Of a stretch of DNA of 64,000 nucleotides, positions 51,858 through 62,008 are shown piece after piece. This DNA is from Novosphingobium lindaniclasticum LE124. Its GTDB lineage: Bacteria > Pseudomonadota > Alphaproteobacteria > Sphingomonadales > Sphingomonadaceae. The notes under the pieces were generated by a model, which saw only the letters and a list, made by a program, of their open reading frames with translations, searched no databases and was not told where the DNA came from. Position 1 is the first letter of the stretch. Each line of letters begins with the position of its first letter. Made by a program: the position numbers and the translations under genes. Location: the NCBI RefSeq assembly GCF_000445125.1, contig NZ_ATHL01000082.1:1-64000 (forward strand). The letters run 5' to 3'.

Positions 51858-52679
51858 CTATTCCGTTGATGCTGAGGCAGACATGGTCATCGTGTTGCCT
51901 TGGCGGTTCCACAACTTTGCACCGGCACCATGCGCTTCGCCGCAAGTATGCAGCATGATTGTGTCGAACGCCGGGGACAAACCGCGAAATTCGAAGGCAG
52001 TGACCGGCGTGCTGAGGTTACGAGCGGCAAGGCGCATAAGGAGAATGGCCTGCAATGGGCCTTGAACGACCAGGGCCGGATAGGTCTCCTCCGCCAATGC
52101 GTAAGGCCGGTCGTAATGGATCCGATGGCTGTTCATGGTGAGAGCGGAAAACCGGAACAGCAGTACCGGATCGGGAACGATATCGTTCTGCCAGGGAGCG
52201 GAGGGCAGATCGCCACCGATCGGCAAGGGCGACGTCTGGCGAGCCGCCTCGCGATAGACGATGTCTTGCTGTTCTTCGATGGCGACCCCGTGATCGTCCG
52301 AGATTTCGTGATGGACCTTCACGAAGGCGAGTTTGCCGCTCTTGCCTTCCTTGTGCGAGATGTCGGTAATCTGCGACGACCGCGAAATTGCCTGACCAAG
52401 ACGTAACGGCCGGATGAACCGGAGGGAGCCTCCGGCCCACATCCGACGAGGAAGCTCGATCGGCGGAAGAAATCCACCTTTCTGCGGGTGGCCGTCGTGA
52501 CCGGTGTGGTCGGGCGCAGAGACGTCCCAGAAGTGCAGCCAGTGATAAAGGGGTGGCAAGATGGAACCATTAGCGATCGGGTCGTCGCCCAAGGCCACGA
52601 GCAGGGCGTTGACCCGTGCCACATCCAGCCGGTCGGACCGTGTCATCTTGCTGCCGATCCAAGCCGAAATGTCGCCCAT
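51858..52679 (-). CDS. MaoC/FAS1-like hydratase (mesaconyl- or itaconyl-CoA hydratase-like)
   Basis: The 273-residue protein has two hotdog-type halves: '[49 protein letters not shown]' near residues 40-90 (FAS1-like dehydratase segment) and '[39 protein letters not shown]' near 180-220 with the MaoC-type D/H hydratase motif. Relatives hydrate mesaconyl-C4-CoA, 3-methylfumaryl-CoA or itaconyl-CoA. ATG 52679 is preferred, with GAGAGG upstream. A CitE-like lyase gene lies in the same block, which would fit cleavage of the hydration product. Confidence 0.85.
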   Translation of the reverse strand: MGDISAWIGSKMTRSDRLDVARVNALLVALGDDPIANGSILPPLYHWLHFWDVSAPDHTGHDGHPQKGGFLPPIELPRRMWAGGSLRFIRPLRLGQAISRSSQITDISHKEGKSGKLAFVKVHHEISDDHGVAIEEQQDIVYREAARQTSPLPIGGDLPSAPWQNDIVPDPVLLFRFSALTMNSHRIHYDRPYALAEETYPALVVQGPLQAILLMRLAARNLSTPVTAFEFRGLSPAFDTIMLHTCGEAHGAGAKLWNRQGNTMTMSASASTE

Positions 52680-52789
52680 GGATACCTCTCGTTGCTTGTC
52701 AGTCGTGGAGCATAACAGCATCGTTCCTCCACGCTGCACTTCGGCAGCGCGGGGATCGAACGATGTCGAGTATGCGATGTTATCCCCGC

Positions 52790-53722
52790 TCAGAGCTTTC
52801 CGGTGAGTTCCGGCAGGGCGGTGAACAGGTCGGCGACGAGGCCGATGTCGGCGACCTGGAAGATCGGGGCGTCTTCGTCCTTGTTGATGGCGATGATGGT
52901 CTTGGCGTCCTTCATGCCTGCAAGGTGCTGGATCGCGCCCGAGATGCCGACGGCGATGTAGACGTCGGGAGCCACGATCTTGCCGGTCTGACCCACCTGG
53001 TAGTCGTTGGGGACGTAGCCCGCATCGACAGCCGCGCGCGAAGCGCCGACGGCGGCGCCCAGTTTGTCGGCGAGGGGGAGGATGGTCGCTTCGAAGGTTT
53101 CCGAATCCTTCAGCGCACGACCGCCCGAGACGATGATCTTGGCGCTGGTCAGCTCCGGACGCTCCGACTTGGCGATTTCCGCGCCCACGAAGCTGGAGAG
53201 GCCCGCGTCGCCGGTGCTGGCGACGTCCTCGACCACGCCCGAACCGCCGGTGGCTTCAGCCTTGGCGAAGGCGGTGCCGCGCACGGTGACGACCAGCTTG
53301 GCGTCGCTCGATTCGACGGTGGCGATGGCGTTGCCTGCGTAGATCGGACGGGTGAAGGTCTTCTCGCCTTCGACCGAAAGGATGTCCGAGATCTGGGCCA
53401 CGTCCAGCAGAGCGGCAACGCGCGGCGCGACGTTCTTGCCGGTGGTGGTGGCAGGCGCGACGAAAGCGTCGTGATGGCCCATCAGTTCCACGATCAGCGG
53501 CGCGACGTTTTCGGCCAGCGCGTGCTCGAATGCGGCATCGTCGGCGAAGTGGACTTTGCCCACGCCAGCGATCTGCGCAGCGGCATCGGCCACGGCGCGC
53601 GCGCCCGATCCAGCGACGAGGAGGTGGACTTCACCCAGCTTTGCAGCAGCGGTGACGGCGGAAAGCGTCGCGTCCTTGACGGCGGCGTTGTCGTGTTCGA
53701 CCCAGACGAGAGTCTTGGACAT
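52790..53722 (-). CDS. etfA: Electron transfer flavoprotein alpha subunit
   Basis: The 310-residue subunit has the N-terminal '[27 protein letters not shown]' and the FAD-binding C-terminal '[56 protein letters not shown]', typical of EtfA. It forms a heterodimer with EtfB and carries electrons from acyl-CoA dehydrogenases to ETF-ubiquinone oxidoreductase. It shares one base with the EtfB stop (TGATG). Its location beside the cluster of four acyl-CoA dehydrogenases suggests a dedicated ETF, though a housekeeping copy may exist elsewhere. Confidence 0.96.
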   Translation of the reverse strand: MSKTLVWVEHDNAAVKDATLSAVTAAAKLGEVHLLVAGSGARAVADAAAQIAGVGKVHFADDAAFEHALAENVAPLIVELMGHHDAFVAPATTTGKNVAPRVAALLDVAQISDILSVEGEKTFTRPIYAGNAIATVESSDAKLVVTVRGTAFAKAEATGGSGVVEDVASTGDAGLSSFVGAEIAKSERPELTSAKIIVSGGRALKDSETFEATILPLADKLGAAVGASRAAVDAGYVPNDYQVGQTGKIVAPDVYIAVGISGAIQHLAGMKDAKTIIAINKDEDAPIFQVADIGLVADLFTALPELTGKL

Positions 53723-54468
53723 CAGGCTACTCCCAGTTCCTTGAGCTTGGCGACGAGCGCGTCGACGTCGGCGACCTTGACGCCTGCGACACGCACGGGC
53801 GGCTCGGCGACCTTGAGGGTCTTGAGACGCGGAGCGATATCGACGCCGTAGTCGGCGGGCGACTTCACATCGAGCTGCTTCTTCTTCGCCTTCATGATGT
53901 TGGGCAGCGAAGCGTAGCGCGGCTCGTTCAGGCGCAGGTCGGTGGTCACGATGGCGGGCAGCGCCAGCTTCACCGTCTCGAGACCACCGTCGACCTCACG
54001 GGTGACGGCAACCGAATCGCCGGCCACGTCGACCTTGCTGGCGAAGGTGCCCTGCGGACGGCCGGTGAGCGCGGCGAGCATCTGGCCGGTCTGGTTCGAA
54101 TCGTCGTCGATCGCCTGCTTGCCGAGGATCACGAGGCCGGGGTTCTCTTCACCCACGATCGCCTTGAGGATCTTGGCGACGGCGAGCGGCTCCACTTCGG
54201 CGTCCGTCTCGACGAGGATGGCGCGGTCGGCGCCCATGGCGAGCGCAGTGCGCAGAGTTTCCTGCGCCTTCGTCGTCCCGACCGAGATCGCGATGATCTC
54301 TTCGGCCTTGCTCGCTTCCTTGAGGCGGATGGCTTCCTCGACGGCGATTTCGTCGAAGGGGTTCATGCTCATCTTGACGTTGGCGAGGTCGACGCCGGTG
54401 CCGTCGGCTTTCACCCGCGGCTTGACGTTGTAATCAATGACCCGCTTCACGGGCACGAGAATTTTCAT
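53722..54468 (-). CDS. etfB: Electron transfer flavoprotein beta subunit
   Basis: The 248-residue subunit starts '[51 protein letters not shown]' and has the AMP-binding '[33 protein letters not shown]', which is typical of EtfB. It binds AMP and docks acyl-CoA dehydrogenases through its recognition loop ('[20 protein letters not shown]'). It is 15 bp downstream of the CitE-like gene on the same strand. Confidence 0.96.
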   Translation of the reverse strand: MKILVPVKRVIDYNVKPRVKADGTGVDLANVKMSMNPFDEIAVEEAIRLKEASKAEEIIAISVGTTKAQETLRTALAMGADRAILVETDAEVEPLAVAKILKAIVGEENPGLVILGKQAIDDDSNQTGQMLAALTGRPQGTFASKVDVAGDSVAVTREVDGGLETVKLALPAIVTTDLRLNEPRYASLPNIMKAKKKQLDVKSPADYGVDIAPRLKTLKVAEPPVRVAGVKVADVDALVAKLKELGVA

Positions 54469-54483
54469 CGAGAGTTCTACCTT

Positions 54484-55290
54484 TCAATCTAGTCTTTTTA
54501 GGCTGCCTTCATTTGCAAGGATTGCACGAGCGCGAATACGTACAGGCTCATCAACCATAGCCCCGTCCACCTTGGCCGCTCCGTCACCGCTATCTAAAAC
54601 TTGCCTGGCCCAATCGGCTTCAGCGGCGGTGGGCCTGAAGCCTTCACGCGTTGGGTCGACTTGCCGCGGATGGATGAGCAGCTTGCCTCCAAAGCCTAAA
54701 CCTTTGGCGTATCGGGCGTCGTCCCGAACGACGGCACCATCGGAGACATTGGTAGTCACGCCGTCCAGCGGGGCTGCTAGCCCACCGAGACGAGATGCGA
54801 GCACCAGTTCCGCACGGGCCGTCTGCAGAGAGTTTCGCGAGTGGTCACATCCGAGATCGGCAATATAGTCCAACGATCCAAAAGCTAAGCGTGTGACAGA
54901 ACCGCTGCACGCGATGTCACGCGCAAGCGCCATTCCCCTGGCAGTTTCAATGAGCGCCACAACTCGATGATGTAAGGCAACCCGGGCCAGATCCTCGACT
55001 TCTTCAGCTTTGGGAACAACGATCGCGGCCAATGGCAATCGCGCCGCCACCTCCAGATCCTGTTCGTGCCATGGCGTTCCGACAGGGTTTATCCGCAGCA
55101 GCACCGGCAAGTGCGTGAAATCACATCGTAAGGAGCTGCGCGCAGCCTCCTTTGCCGACGGCGCCACGGCGTCTTCCAAATCTAGGATAATTGCGTCGGG
55201 CTGGCTGGCTGCGGCCGTAGCAAACCATTCAGGACGGTCTCCGGGCACGAATAATGCTAAGGAGAATGGGCTGGGAGCCATTGCCTTCAT
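54484..55290 (-). CDS. CitE-like acyl-CoA lyase (HpcH/HpaI family)
   Basis: The 268-residue protein has 'ALFVPGDRPEWFATAAASQPDAIILDLEDAVAPSAKEAARSSL', 'VPKAEEVEDL', 'VVALIETARGMALARDIA' and 'LAFGSLDYIADLGCD', a CitE-type Mg-dependent TIM barrel. Relatives cleave citramalyl-CoA, malyl-CoA or similar 3-hydroxy-acyl-CoAs. With the MaoC-like hydratase it could form a hydrate-then-cleave pair as in itaconate degradation, but no itaconate CoA-transferase is seen. ATG 55290 is used; a TTG precedes it. The stop is 15 bp before the EtfB start. Confidence 0.88.
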   Translation of the reverse strand: MKAMAPSPFSLALFVPGDRPEWFATAAASQPDAIILDLEDAVAPSAKEAARSSLRCDFTHLPVLLRINPVGTPWHEQDLEVAARLPLAAIVVPKAEEVEDLARVALHHRVVALIETARGMALARDIACSGSVTRLAFGSLDYIADLGCDHSRNSLQTARAELVLASRLGGLAAPLDGVTTNVSDGAVVRDDARYAKGLGFGGKLLIHPRQVDPTREGFRPTAAEADWARQVLDSGDGAAKVDGAMVDEPVRIRARAILANEGSLKRLD

Positions 55291-55293
55291 CAA

Positions 55294-55544
55294 TCGTAAT
55301 CCGTCTGGACACTCATGTCGAATTTGTGAACTTGCGATTCAGCTGTCGGATGAAGCATGGGGCATTGTTGCCTAGCTATTGGCGTAGCGTGACTAATAGC
55401 GCTTTCATGCGTCGGCTTGAATTCCTCGCCCCCGATTTCGCGTGTGCGAAGTCCAAACCCCTTCGAAATTCGCCGGAGAGCTTTCGCTTGAAAAGTGAGA
55501 CGCCTAACTTCATGCGCTAGGCATTGCCTGCTAGCCTCGTCGGT
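55294..55544. other. Non-coding spacer between CitE-like gene and IS1380 remnant
   Basis: No gene is supported here. The short frames present give no recognisable family. It holds the upstream region of the minus-strand CitE-like/EtfBA operon, with no TGTCGACA motif. Confidence 0.5.
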
Positions 55545-55569
55545 GATGAAGGGCCCTTCATCACCGACG
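55538..55569. repeat. 32-bp perfect palindrome at the IS1380 remnant edge
   Basis: CGTCGGTGATGAAGGG is followed by its exact reverse complement, centred on GGGCCC. The right arm is part of the transposase reading frame ('EGPFITD'), so the left arm is an inverted copy of transposase sequence. A folded-back deletion endpoint would produce this structure. Confidence 0.75.
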
Positions 55570-55765
55570 TGTTGCGCCCGGCCAAGCGGCCCAAAGGCAA
55601 AGAAATTAGGGTTTTTCTGCGGCACCTTGGTGGGCGCGCTGCGCAAGGCTTGCCCAAAAACGCAGATTCTGCTGCATCGTGACAGCCACTATCGCTGCCC
55701 CGAGGTCATCGAGTGGTGCAGGGCTGGCGGCCACGACTTCATCGTAAGCGCGCATTTCTTAGCAC
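55545..55765 (+). pseudogene. IS1380-family transposase remnant, frameshifted
   Basis: The translation 'EGPFITDVLRPAKRPKGKEIRVFLRHL' continues, after a frameshift near 55626, as 'VGALRKACPKTQILLHRDSHYRCPEVIEWCRAGGHDFI'. These are consecutive conserved blocks of IS1380 transposases around the second catalytic Asp ('RDSHY'). Both ends of the gene are missing, so only about 75 codons remain. Confidence 0.75.
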
Positions 55766-55838
55766 GCTGCTTCCGCGGGCAGTGCGGCCATCACAGTTGA
55801 CGCTGGACGAGACAGGCCACCGCAGCGACGTCGGCGGG

Positions 55839-56126
55839 TCAGGCTTGTCCTTCAAAGTTGAATGGCAGCAAGTCGTCGATATCAGCGTCGTGAGGGCGCT
55901 GGGGCAGTTCAGTGAGGACATGGCGTAGCCATGCGAGAGGCTCGACGCCGCAGGCGCGGCAAGTCAGCACCAGCCTGTAGATGACGGAAATCGCGCTTGC
56001 GCCGTCCACGGTGTCGCAGAGAAGCCACGATTTTCTTCCTATTGCAAAAGCCCTGATGTTACGTTCGAGAAGATTGTTGTGTATCGGCATCCTGCCGTCT
56101 TCGACGTAGCGCGTCTTCGTCTCGGC
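55839..56126 (-). pseudogene. IS66-family transposase (TnpC) C-terminal remnant
   Basis: The frame reads '[70 protein letters not shown]' and ends '[14 protein letters not shown]', the conserved end of IS66 TnpC. The catalytic core is absent. It abuts the traI stop codon, so the insertion may have truncated what followed traI. It is a different lineage from the fragment at 1736. Confidence 0.82.
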
Positions 56127-59100
56127 TCATAGATCGAGACCCAGGTTCTTTTCGGGCAGGCCTGGAATTTGATCGTCATCGCGGCCAGGCATCGGCGGAA
56201 TGCCGGTTAGGTCATCAACGGCGGTATCGCCGATGCCGAGGCCATCCCCCTCGAGGTGATCCAGCAGTGCTTGCCGGAACGGATCGACGTCTTTTTGGTC
56301 CTGCGCGGGGGCAGGAGGCTCGTCGGCACCGGGATCGTAGATCTGATCAGCACTGGCATCGAAGGTGGAATAGTCAGTGTCCCATGGCCCCATTGGGGGC
56401 AGGTCGTCCAGATCCAGTGAATCGGGGCCGGACATGCCGTTCTGGCTCGTCCCCACTTCGCTGCCTCCAGCGGCCGCGTTCTCGTTGCCACTGGCGCCAG
56501 TTCCAGCGCGGCCGTCCTGTGCATCGGCCGCGGGCATTGGGGGCAGATCGCTCAAATCAGCGGTGGCATCCCTGCCAGGGTCGTTCGGCGCGCCACCGGC
56601 ACCTCTTTCACCCTCGAGAGCATCAAATGCGGCGGTAAGCGCAGCGTCGGCCGCTTCCTGCTTGGCATCGACACCATCGATGTCGAGCTGCCCGGTGCTT
56701 TCGAGAGAGGAGGTCTTGTCACCGGGATTGGAGTTCAAGCGCCATTCCAGCTTCTCGCGATTATCGACGATCATGGTGAGGCCGTCGCGCACACGAGTTA
56801 CGAGGACGTTGAAAAGGCGCTGGTTCGAGAGGTTATGCTCATAGGAGAGCATCACCCCGATCCCCTTATCGGCCGTGACGCCCTGAGCCATGTGCATATT
56901 GAGGGCGTAGGCGAGGCCGATCCTGCTGAGCATGGGATCACCGCGCTCGAGTGTCAGGCGCTCGTTATTCGCGGTTTCGACGGTGACGTTTCCCCCCTCG
57001 ATGGAGACGATCGTTGCCAGTGCGGCATTGTCCAGGCCGCGTTCCTTGTCGTTGGTGGTCCAGCGGATCGTGTCGCCCTCATAGATTCTGAGCGTTTCGA
57101 GGTTGGAGAGTTCGAGCCGGCTACGGGTGATGCTGGGATCGATCTTCTGGGGATCGAAGCGCAGGTTGCGCCCGTTGGGGCCCGTCAACTGGACCTTGCC
57201 GTTGTCGAAGATGCGGCTGACCTGATACTGCCCGCGCCCTAGCCCGACTTCTCGGATTTGCCCCGTTACCGTTAGCGTCTGGCCGACGGTATAGTGATGG
57301 GCATAGCGCAGCTGCTCGCGCTCTTTGCTGACCCGGTCATGGACAGTCAGGTCCAGGCTGTCTCCCTTCAGAGTGCCCTCCCGACGCAAACCTTGCTGAA
57401 TTTTGGTATTGATCTCGGAACGTGCCTCGCGCCCCGAAACGAAGACGGCGGTTACAGCCCGGTCCTCTGCGGAGAGAGCCAGCCATGTCTCCGCGGCCTG
57501 CGCAGCTGGTTCGGCATGTTCGCTGACATTGTCACCCAGAACCTTCAGCGCGGCGCCGGCGCGGCCAGTGTTCGCCAGCGCCGCAACAGTCAGGAGTTGC
57601 TTGTTGTCTGGATTGATACGCACGTTCTGATCCATGCGAGCCATGGTGATGCCAGCGGCCTGTACCATGGCAAATGACTTACCGGCGTCGATCGAGGAGA
57701 GCTGTTGACGGTCGCCGACGAATGCGACCTTTTCGATGCCGAGCGCTTCGGTGATGCGCATCAGCTTGAGCATATCATCGCTAGAGACCATCGAGGTTTC
57801 GTCGACGACAACGATCGTACCGGCCAGTTCGTCACGCCGCTGCTGCGCGCCCGGACTGGTCGGGTCGCTGAGGTATTTCTCATTCTGCCAAACGAACGAG
57901 GCGATCGTCTGCGCCGATACTCCGGCCTTTTCCATGTCCTCGGCCGAGAGGTTCTTGGGCACCATGCCTTCTCGCATGTCGCCGACCATCTTGTTCTGGA
58001 AGGCGAGGCCGAGCACTTGCTTGCCCTCATCGCGCGCGACTGCGGCGACAGTCTGAAGCATGGTAGACTTACCGGCGCCGGCGACACCCTGGACGACGAC
58101 GTAGCGATCCTCGCTGGAAACGATCATGGTCGCGGCCGCGAGCTGTCCCTGATTCAATTCACGGGGCGCTGCGGCCTCCTGCAGCCGCAATGGCGCACTG
58201 GCGGCGCCAACGATCGACGTGCCTTTCCCATTCCCTGCTTCAACGTGATCGAGAATGGATTGCTCGACCTTCAATGACTCTGGCGTGGTGACAGCATCTA
58301 CCAGGCGCCCCTTGTGGCGGATCTCACCGGCTACGAGTTGGCCATTCTTGATCAGCCGATCGATGCGCGCTTCGACGTTGTCGATCGTGACGCCCTTGAG
58401 GCCAAGATCGAGAGCCGTCTTGGATACCTGATGGACCTGAAAAGCGGCTTCACGCTGGCTAAGGATGCGGACCGCCGAGGCGACGGCGAGTTGCGCGCGC
58501 GCATCACCGGGCGACCCGGCCAGGCGCGCAATGCCAGCATCGACCAGTGGTTCAGGGGATCGCAAAAGGCCCGATACAAATTCGCGCGCGATGTTCACCA
58601 CCTCGAGCATCGCCTTGTAGCCCCGCACGGCCAGGTTTTCCGGCTGTTCGCGTGAGGCGCGTACAGCGGCCTCCAGAATTTCCTTGCCGTTGAACCCCTG
58701 GCTTTCAGCCTTCTCGATCCATTCCTTCACGAGGTCTTGATTGTTCTCACCGGCGACCTTGGGATCTCGCGATCGCGCAGTGACTTCACGCATGCCTTGC
58801 GTGCTCTTGATACCGAGGCTTTTCGAGAGAGCCACGATTTCCTCGCGGCGCTGGCTGAAGGCTTCGATCACTGCCTTGGGCACATCGACGATCTCGAAAG
58901 TACCGTGCTTTCCCTCGAGCTGAACCTTGTAGCCCAGCTGCTCCATTTCGTTGCGCAGGAAGGCATGGTAGATCGTGCCGATCACCGAATTGTTCTGCCA
59001 GATCTTGTCATTGTGGAGAGCCTGCCAGGTGCCGTCCGCCATGCGGGTCATGTTGGCGACCACGGCATGGATATGGGCCTGCGGATCACGCGCCCGGCTC

Positions 59101-59567
59101 GTGTCGTGCTGGAACAGCGCGTAGACGAGGTTGCCGGTCTGGACAGGCACCCTCTTCCCATCGATGTCCTTACGGGTCTCCGCAAGGTTCTTTTCGACCC
59201 AGGCCATCGTCTTCTGGACTGCCTTGAGGTGGGCCCCCTCAGGTCCAAGGATGCGCTTGTCGCCAGCTATATAGGCCATCAGCGACACCGACTTGGGCGC
59301 AGAAAAGGTCATGTCGATGCCGGGGCGGCGCCCCTCAAACTGGCGCAGCTGCTGCCCGTTCGGGGTTTCCCCGTTCAGCACTTTCTCAAAGGCTTCGCGG
59401 GTGACAGGTGTGCCAGCGGCGATGGGGCTATCCTTGACCCCTCCGCCGCCCCATTGGCTCACCTCGCCAGCCTGTTCCGCGGTGTAGTATTCCCCGCTGA
59501 CCAGATCATCATTGGTGAAATACTTCGCGGCCCCACCAGCGGAATGGACGGATGCGATGGAGTGCAT
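56127..59567 (-). CDS. traI: MobF-family conjugative relaxase-helicase TraI/TrwC
   Basis: This 1146-residue protein has an N-terminal relaxase with candidate nicking tyrosines Y16, Y27 and Y28 and the metal-binding histidine triad H154, H165, H167 ('FQHDTSRARDPQAHIHAVV'). A RecD-like helicase follows with Walker A 'GVAGAGKST' (494-502) and Walker B 'VVVDETSM' (586-593). It nicks oriT, stays covalently attached to the strand and unwinds plasmid DNA during transfer. The acidic tail (about 1000-1146) carries three copies of a DLxDLPPM-like motif. It starts 2 bp after the TraD stop, the R388 trwB-trwC order. Confidence 0.95.
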   Translation of the reverse strand: MHSIASVHSAGGAAKYFTNDDLVSGEYYTAEQAGEVSQWGGGGVKDSPIAAGTPVTREAFEKVLNGETPNGQQLRQFEGRRPGIDMTFSAPKSVSLMAYIAGDKRILGPEGAHLKAVQKTMAWVEKNLAETRKDIDGKRVPVQTGNLVYALFQHDTSRARDPQAHIHAVVANMTRMADGTWQALHNDKIWQNNSVIGTIYHAFLRNEMEQLGYKVQLEGKHGTFEIVDVPKAVIEAFSQRREEIVALSKSLGIKSTQGMREVTARSRDPKVAGENNQDLVKEWIEKAESQGFNGKEILEAAVRASREQPENLAVRGYKAMLEVVNIAREFVSGLLRSPEPLVDAGIARLAGSPGDARAQLAVASAVRILSQREAAFQVHQVSKTALDLGLKGVTIDNVEARIDRLIKNGQLVAGEIRHKGRLVDAVTTPESLKVEQSILDHVEAGNGKGTSIVGAASAPLRLQEAAAPRELNQGQLAAATMIVSSEDRYVVVQGVAGAGKSTMLQTVAAVARDEGKQVLGLAFQNKMVGDMREGMVPKNLSAEDMEKAGVSAQTIASFVWQNEKYLSDPTSPGAQQRRDELAGTIVVVDETSMVSSDDMLKLMRITEALGIEKVAFVGDRQQLSSIDAGKSFAMVQAAGITMARMDQNVRINPDNKQLLTVAALANTGRAGAALKVLGDNVSEHAEPAAQAAETWLALSAEDRAVTAVFVSGREARSEINTKIQQGLRREGTLKGDSLDLTVHDRVSKEREQLRYAHHYTVGQTLTVTGQIREVGLGRGQYQVSRIFDNGKVQLTGPNGRNLRFDPQKIDPSITRSRLELSNLETLRIYEGDTIRWTTNDKERGLDNAALATIVSIEGGNVTVETANNERLTLERGDPMLSRIGLAYALNMHMAQGVTADKGIGVMLSYEHNLSNQRLFNVLVTRVRDGLTMIVDNREKLEWRLNSNPGDKTSSLESTGQLDIDGVDAKQEAADAALTAAFDALEGERGAGGAPNDPGRDATADLSDLPPMPAADAQDGRAGTGASGNENAAAGGSEVGTSQNGMSGPDSLDLDDLPPMGPWDTDYSTFDASADQIYDPGADEPPAPAQDQKDVDPFRQALLDHLEGDGLGIGDTAVDDLTGIPPMPGRDDDQIPGLPEKNLGLDL

Positions 59568-59569
59568 CG

Positions 59570-62008
59570 TCAGTCACCCATCCCCATGCCGGAATCACCA
59601 AGATCGGGGTGATCCTGGTGATGGCTCTGGGAGGCATCGGTGCCAACGCCTGCGTCCCGCGCTTCGCGCACGCCAAGATCATCATCCAAAGGGTTGCTCG
59701 AAGCGCGAGAAACCTCAACGTCTCTGTGTGATGATCGCGAGGCGACCTCCTGGTCATCGCGACTGGAAACCGCGTTGTTGGTACGAATGCCTGAGCGCTC
59801 TGGTGTGTCGAGACCGTTATGGTCGACTGCATCCCCCTTGGCCGCATCGCCTCTGGTGGTTGCGGAATGGCTTGCACCAGGGTCCATGCGATCAAGGGCT
59901 TCACGCGCATTGGGATCGCGTCCCTCCTGTGCTTCGCGATCCTGTTCCGAAGGTTGCGAAAGGATGTTGGCGGCAAGCGCGATCGGCGCATCTCGGGCCG
60001 CCATTTCCTCGTCGCTAAGCGCGATATTTTCACCACGCCCACCGTCATCACCACCCTTCGGCTTACCCCCACCTCCGCGAACCTTGCCGTCTGGATCGTC
60101 CGGCCTGGTCGGAGGTCGCCGAATGAAACCTTCTGCGACCTGCGGGTATTGCTGCCACTGCAGACGGACGCGCGCCGCAGGGAAACCGTCAGGGAATTTC
60201 ACGAAGCCGTGCATCGAGGGCAGGTTCATAATGTCGTCGGGAATGACGAGCGGTTCGATCTGCTTGCGGGGCGTCAGCGTCGATGCGTCGCGAGTGGAAT
60301 TGTAGCCGTAGGAATAGCCCTCATCCATCTGGCGAATTTCGCGATTGCCGATGTAACGGGCGCACTGCTCGGCCGTGTCGAGATCGGCCGCGGCGAGCAT
60401 CAGCTTGGTACGCGCGAGCGAGGACAGATTGCGGGCGTTTTCTTCGCCGTAGACCTGCACCAGCTTGTCAAACGAGTGGAGGCCAAGGATCATGGCACCG
60501 CCAAAGTTCCGCGCAGTCTGGAGGCCATCTTCGATGGCCGGCAGACGATGCAAAGCGCCCAGCTCGTCGAACATGAACCATGTCCGCAATGAGCGGGTCT
60601 TTTTCATGGTCATGAGCGAGTGGATGGCCAGGTTCGACCACAAGGTCAGGAGCGCCTTGTTCATCTCGAGGTCGGTGTAGGTGCAGGTGATGAAGAGGAT
60701 CGATCCGGGGGCTTTGTCGCCGGTGATCCACTGCTTGATAGAGTAGGGCTTACCCTCGTCGGGAAGGAAACGAAGCGCCTGCGCATTGGTGTTGAAAACC
60801 GCACGGATCGATTCCGCCATGCGGGCCGCTTCCGGTGCAGTCAGAGGGTCGGCAATCGTCTTCTGCAGGTGCCTGTGGACCTGCTTGAGGTCGGCTGTCA
60901 TCAGGTTGTCCGCGAGGGCCTGGTTGGAGGTCTCTCCCCTCTCGATCAACTTCATGCACATTTCGATAAAGAGGGTACGCGCTGCGAGGGCCCAGAACGG
61001 TTCCGATGAGCCGCCATCGGAGGGTATCAGCGCAGCGGCGGCGGCCGTGAACTCACTGTAGGTTTCGCAATCGTTGAAGATCGACCACGCCGGGCAGCGC
61101 ACGTCCATGGGATTGAGGATTGTGTCTCTCTCAGGGTCGTAGAACGCCTCGACGTAAGCGCCGGTAAGATCGAACACGACGGCATTGTCTTCGCGCTCAC
61201 GCATCTGTTCCAGGTGCTTGCGAAGGACAGTGGTCTTGCCGGTGCCGGTGGTGCCCAGCAGCATGGTGTGGGATTGCTCGAGGCGGTGCGGGTAGGGGAT
61301 GCCGGCTATGTGATAGGGGTGGTGTATTCCGGCTGCCTTGCGAGCCGCGAAGGGCAGGGCAAGGACATCCTTTGCTGACAGGTCCGGGAAGAGGTCTTTG
61401 GCTTCTTCGACGAACTTGGTTTGGTTGTGCTGGCTGATCTCCTTGTAGAGCAGATCCCGGTCTACCAGCATGGCACCGCGTTCGTGGCGTTCTTCCATGA
61501 TCGAACCGCCCCGCCGACGGGAGAAATCAACGTACCAGATGGACGCCGGGATGGTCGCGAAGGAGGCGATAAGAGCCGAGCCGATAATGCCACGCATCGC
61601 CTTGTGCCAGGCGAGAGCGACTTCGGGCACATAGGGGACGTATCCCATGAATGTGTGCCGCACGGTATGGTCGGGAAGCTGCAGGTTGGCCTGCTTCATT
61701 GGGTCGAGGGCGCACCAGTCCCAAAGCCACGACAGCACGCGCATGCAGATGAGCTGGAAGTTGTTCTCGTCGAGCGTGAACGAGAGGATCGTGAAGTAGG
61801 AGAGCACGAACATTCCGAGCCACATGAGGAAGGGCATTTTCGCGCCCTGCAGCCACATGATGACCTGGGTGTTGAGCAACTGGCTCCCGCGAACGAAATT
61901 GCCGTTGTTACGGGGGGTGTCACCGCGCGCGGAATGGTGTTTTAGAGGGACGGGCCGACCGTCGTCGCGAATGTCTTCGCGGTCTTTTTTGCCGTCCTTA
62001 CGCGCCAT
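59570..62008 (-). CDS. traD: Type IV coupling protein TraD/TrwB
   Basis: The 812-residue inner-membrane ATPase has two transmembrane segments near residues 57-77 and 138-160, Walker A 'GTTGTGKTT' (252-260), 'ILFITCTYTD', and 'TWFMFDELGALHRLPAIEDGLQTARNFGGAMILGLHSFDKL' with Walker B and the conserved Arg/Gln region. The last 200 residues are polar, charged and probably disordered. It links the relaxosome to the type IV secretion channel. The start overlaps the RHH gene stop by 11 bp. No T4SS genes are in the window. Confidence 0.95.
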   Translation of the reverse strand: MARKDGKKDREDIRDDGRPVPLKHHSARGDTPRNNGNFVRGSQLLNTQVIMWLQGAKMPFLMWLGMFVLSYFTILSFTLDENNFQLICMRVLSWLWDWCALDPMKQANLQLPDHTVRHTFMGYVPYVPEVALAWHKAMRGIIGSALIASFATIPASIWYVDFSRRRGGSIMEERHERGAMLVDRDLLYKEISQHNQTKFVEEAKDLFPDLSAKDVLALPFAARKAAGIHHPYHIAGIPYPHRLEQSHTMLLGTTGTGKTTVLRKHLEQMREREDNAVVFDLTGAYVEAFYDPERDTILNPMDVRCPAWSIFNDCETYSEFTAAAAALIPSDGGSSEPFWALAARTLFIEMCMKLIERGETSNQALADNLMTADLKQVHRHLQKTIADPLTAPEAARMAESIRAVFNTNAQALRFLPDEGKPYSIKQWITGDKAPGSILFITCTYTDLEMNKALLTLWSNLAIHSLMTMKKTRSLRTWFMFDELGALHRLPAIEDGLQTARNFGGAMILGLHSFDKLVQVYGEENARNLSSLARTKLMLAAADLDTAEQCARYIGNREIRQMDEGYSYGYNSTRDASTLTPRKQIEPLVIPDDIMNLPSMHGFVKFPDGFPAARVRLQWQQYPQVAEGFIRRPPTRPDDPDGKVRGGGGKPKGGDDGGRGENIALSDEEMAARDAPIALAANILSQPSEQDREAQEGRDPNAREALDRMDPGASHSATTRGDAAKGDAVDHNGLDTPERSGIRTNNAVSSRDDQEVASRSSHRDVEVSRASSNPLDDDLGVREARDAGVGTDASQSHHQDHPDLGDSGMGMGD

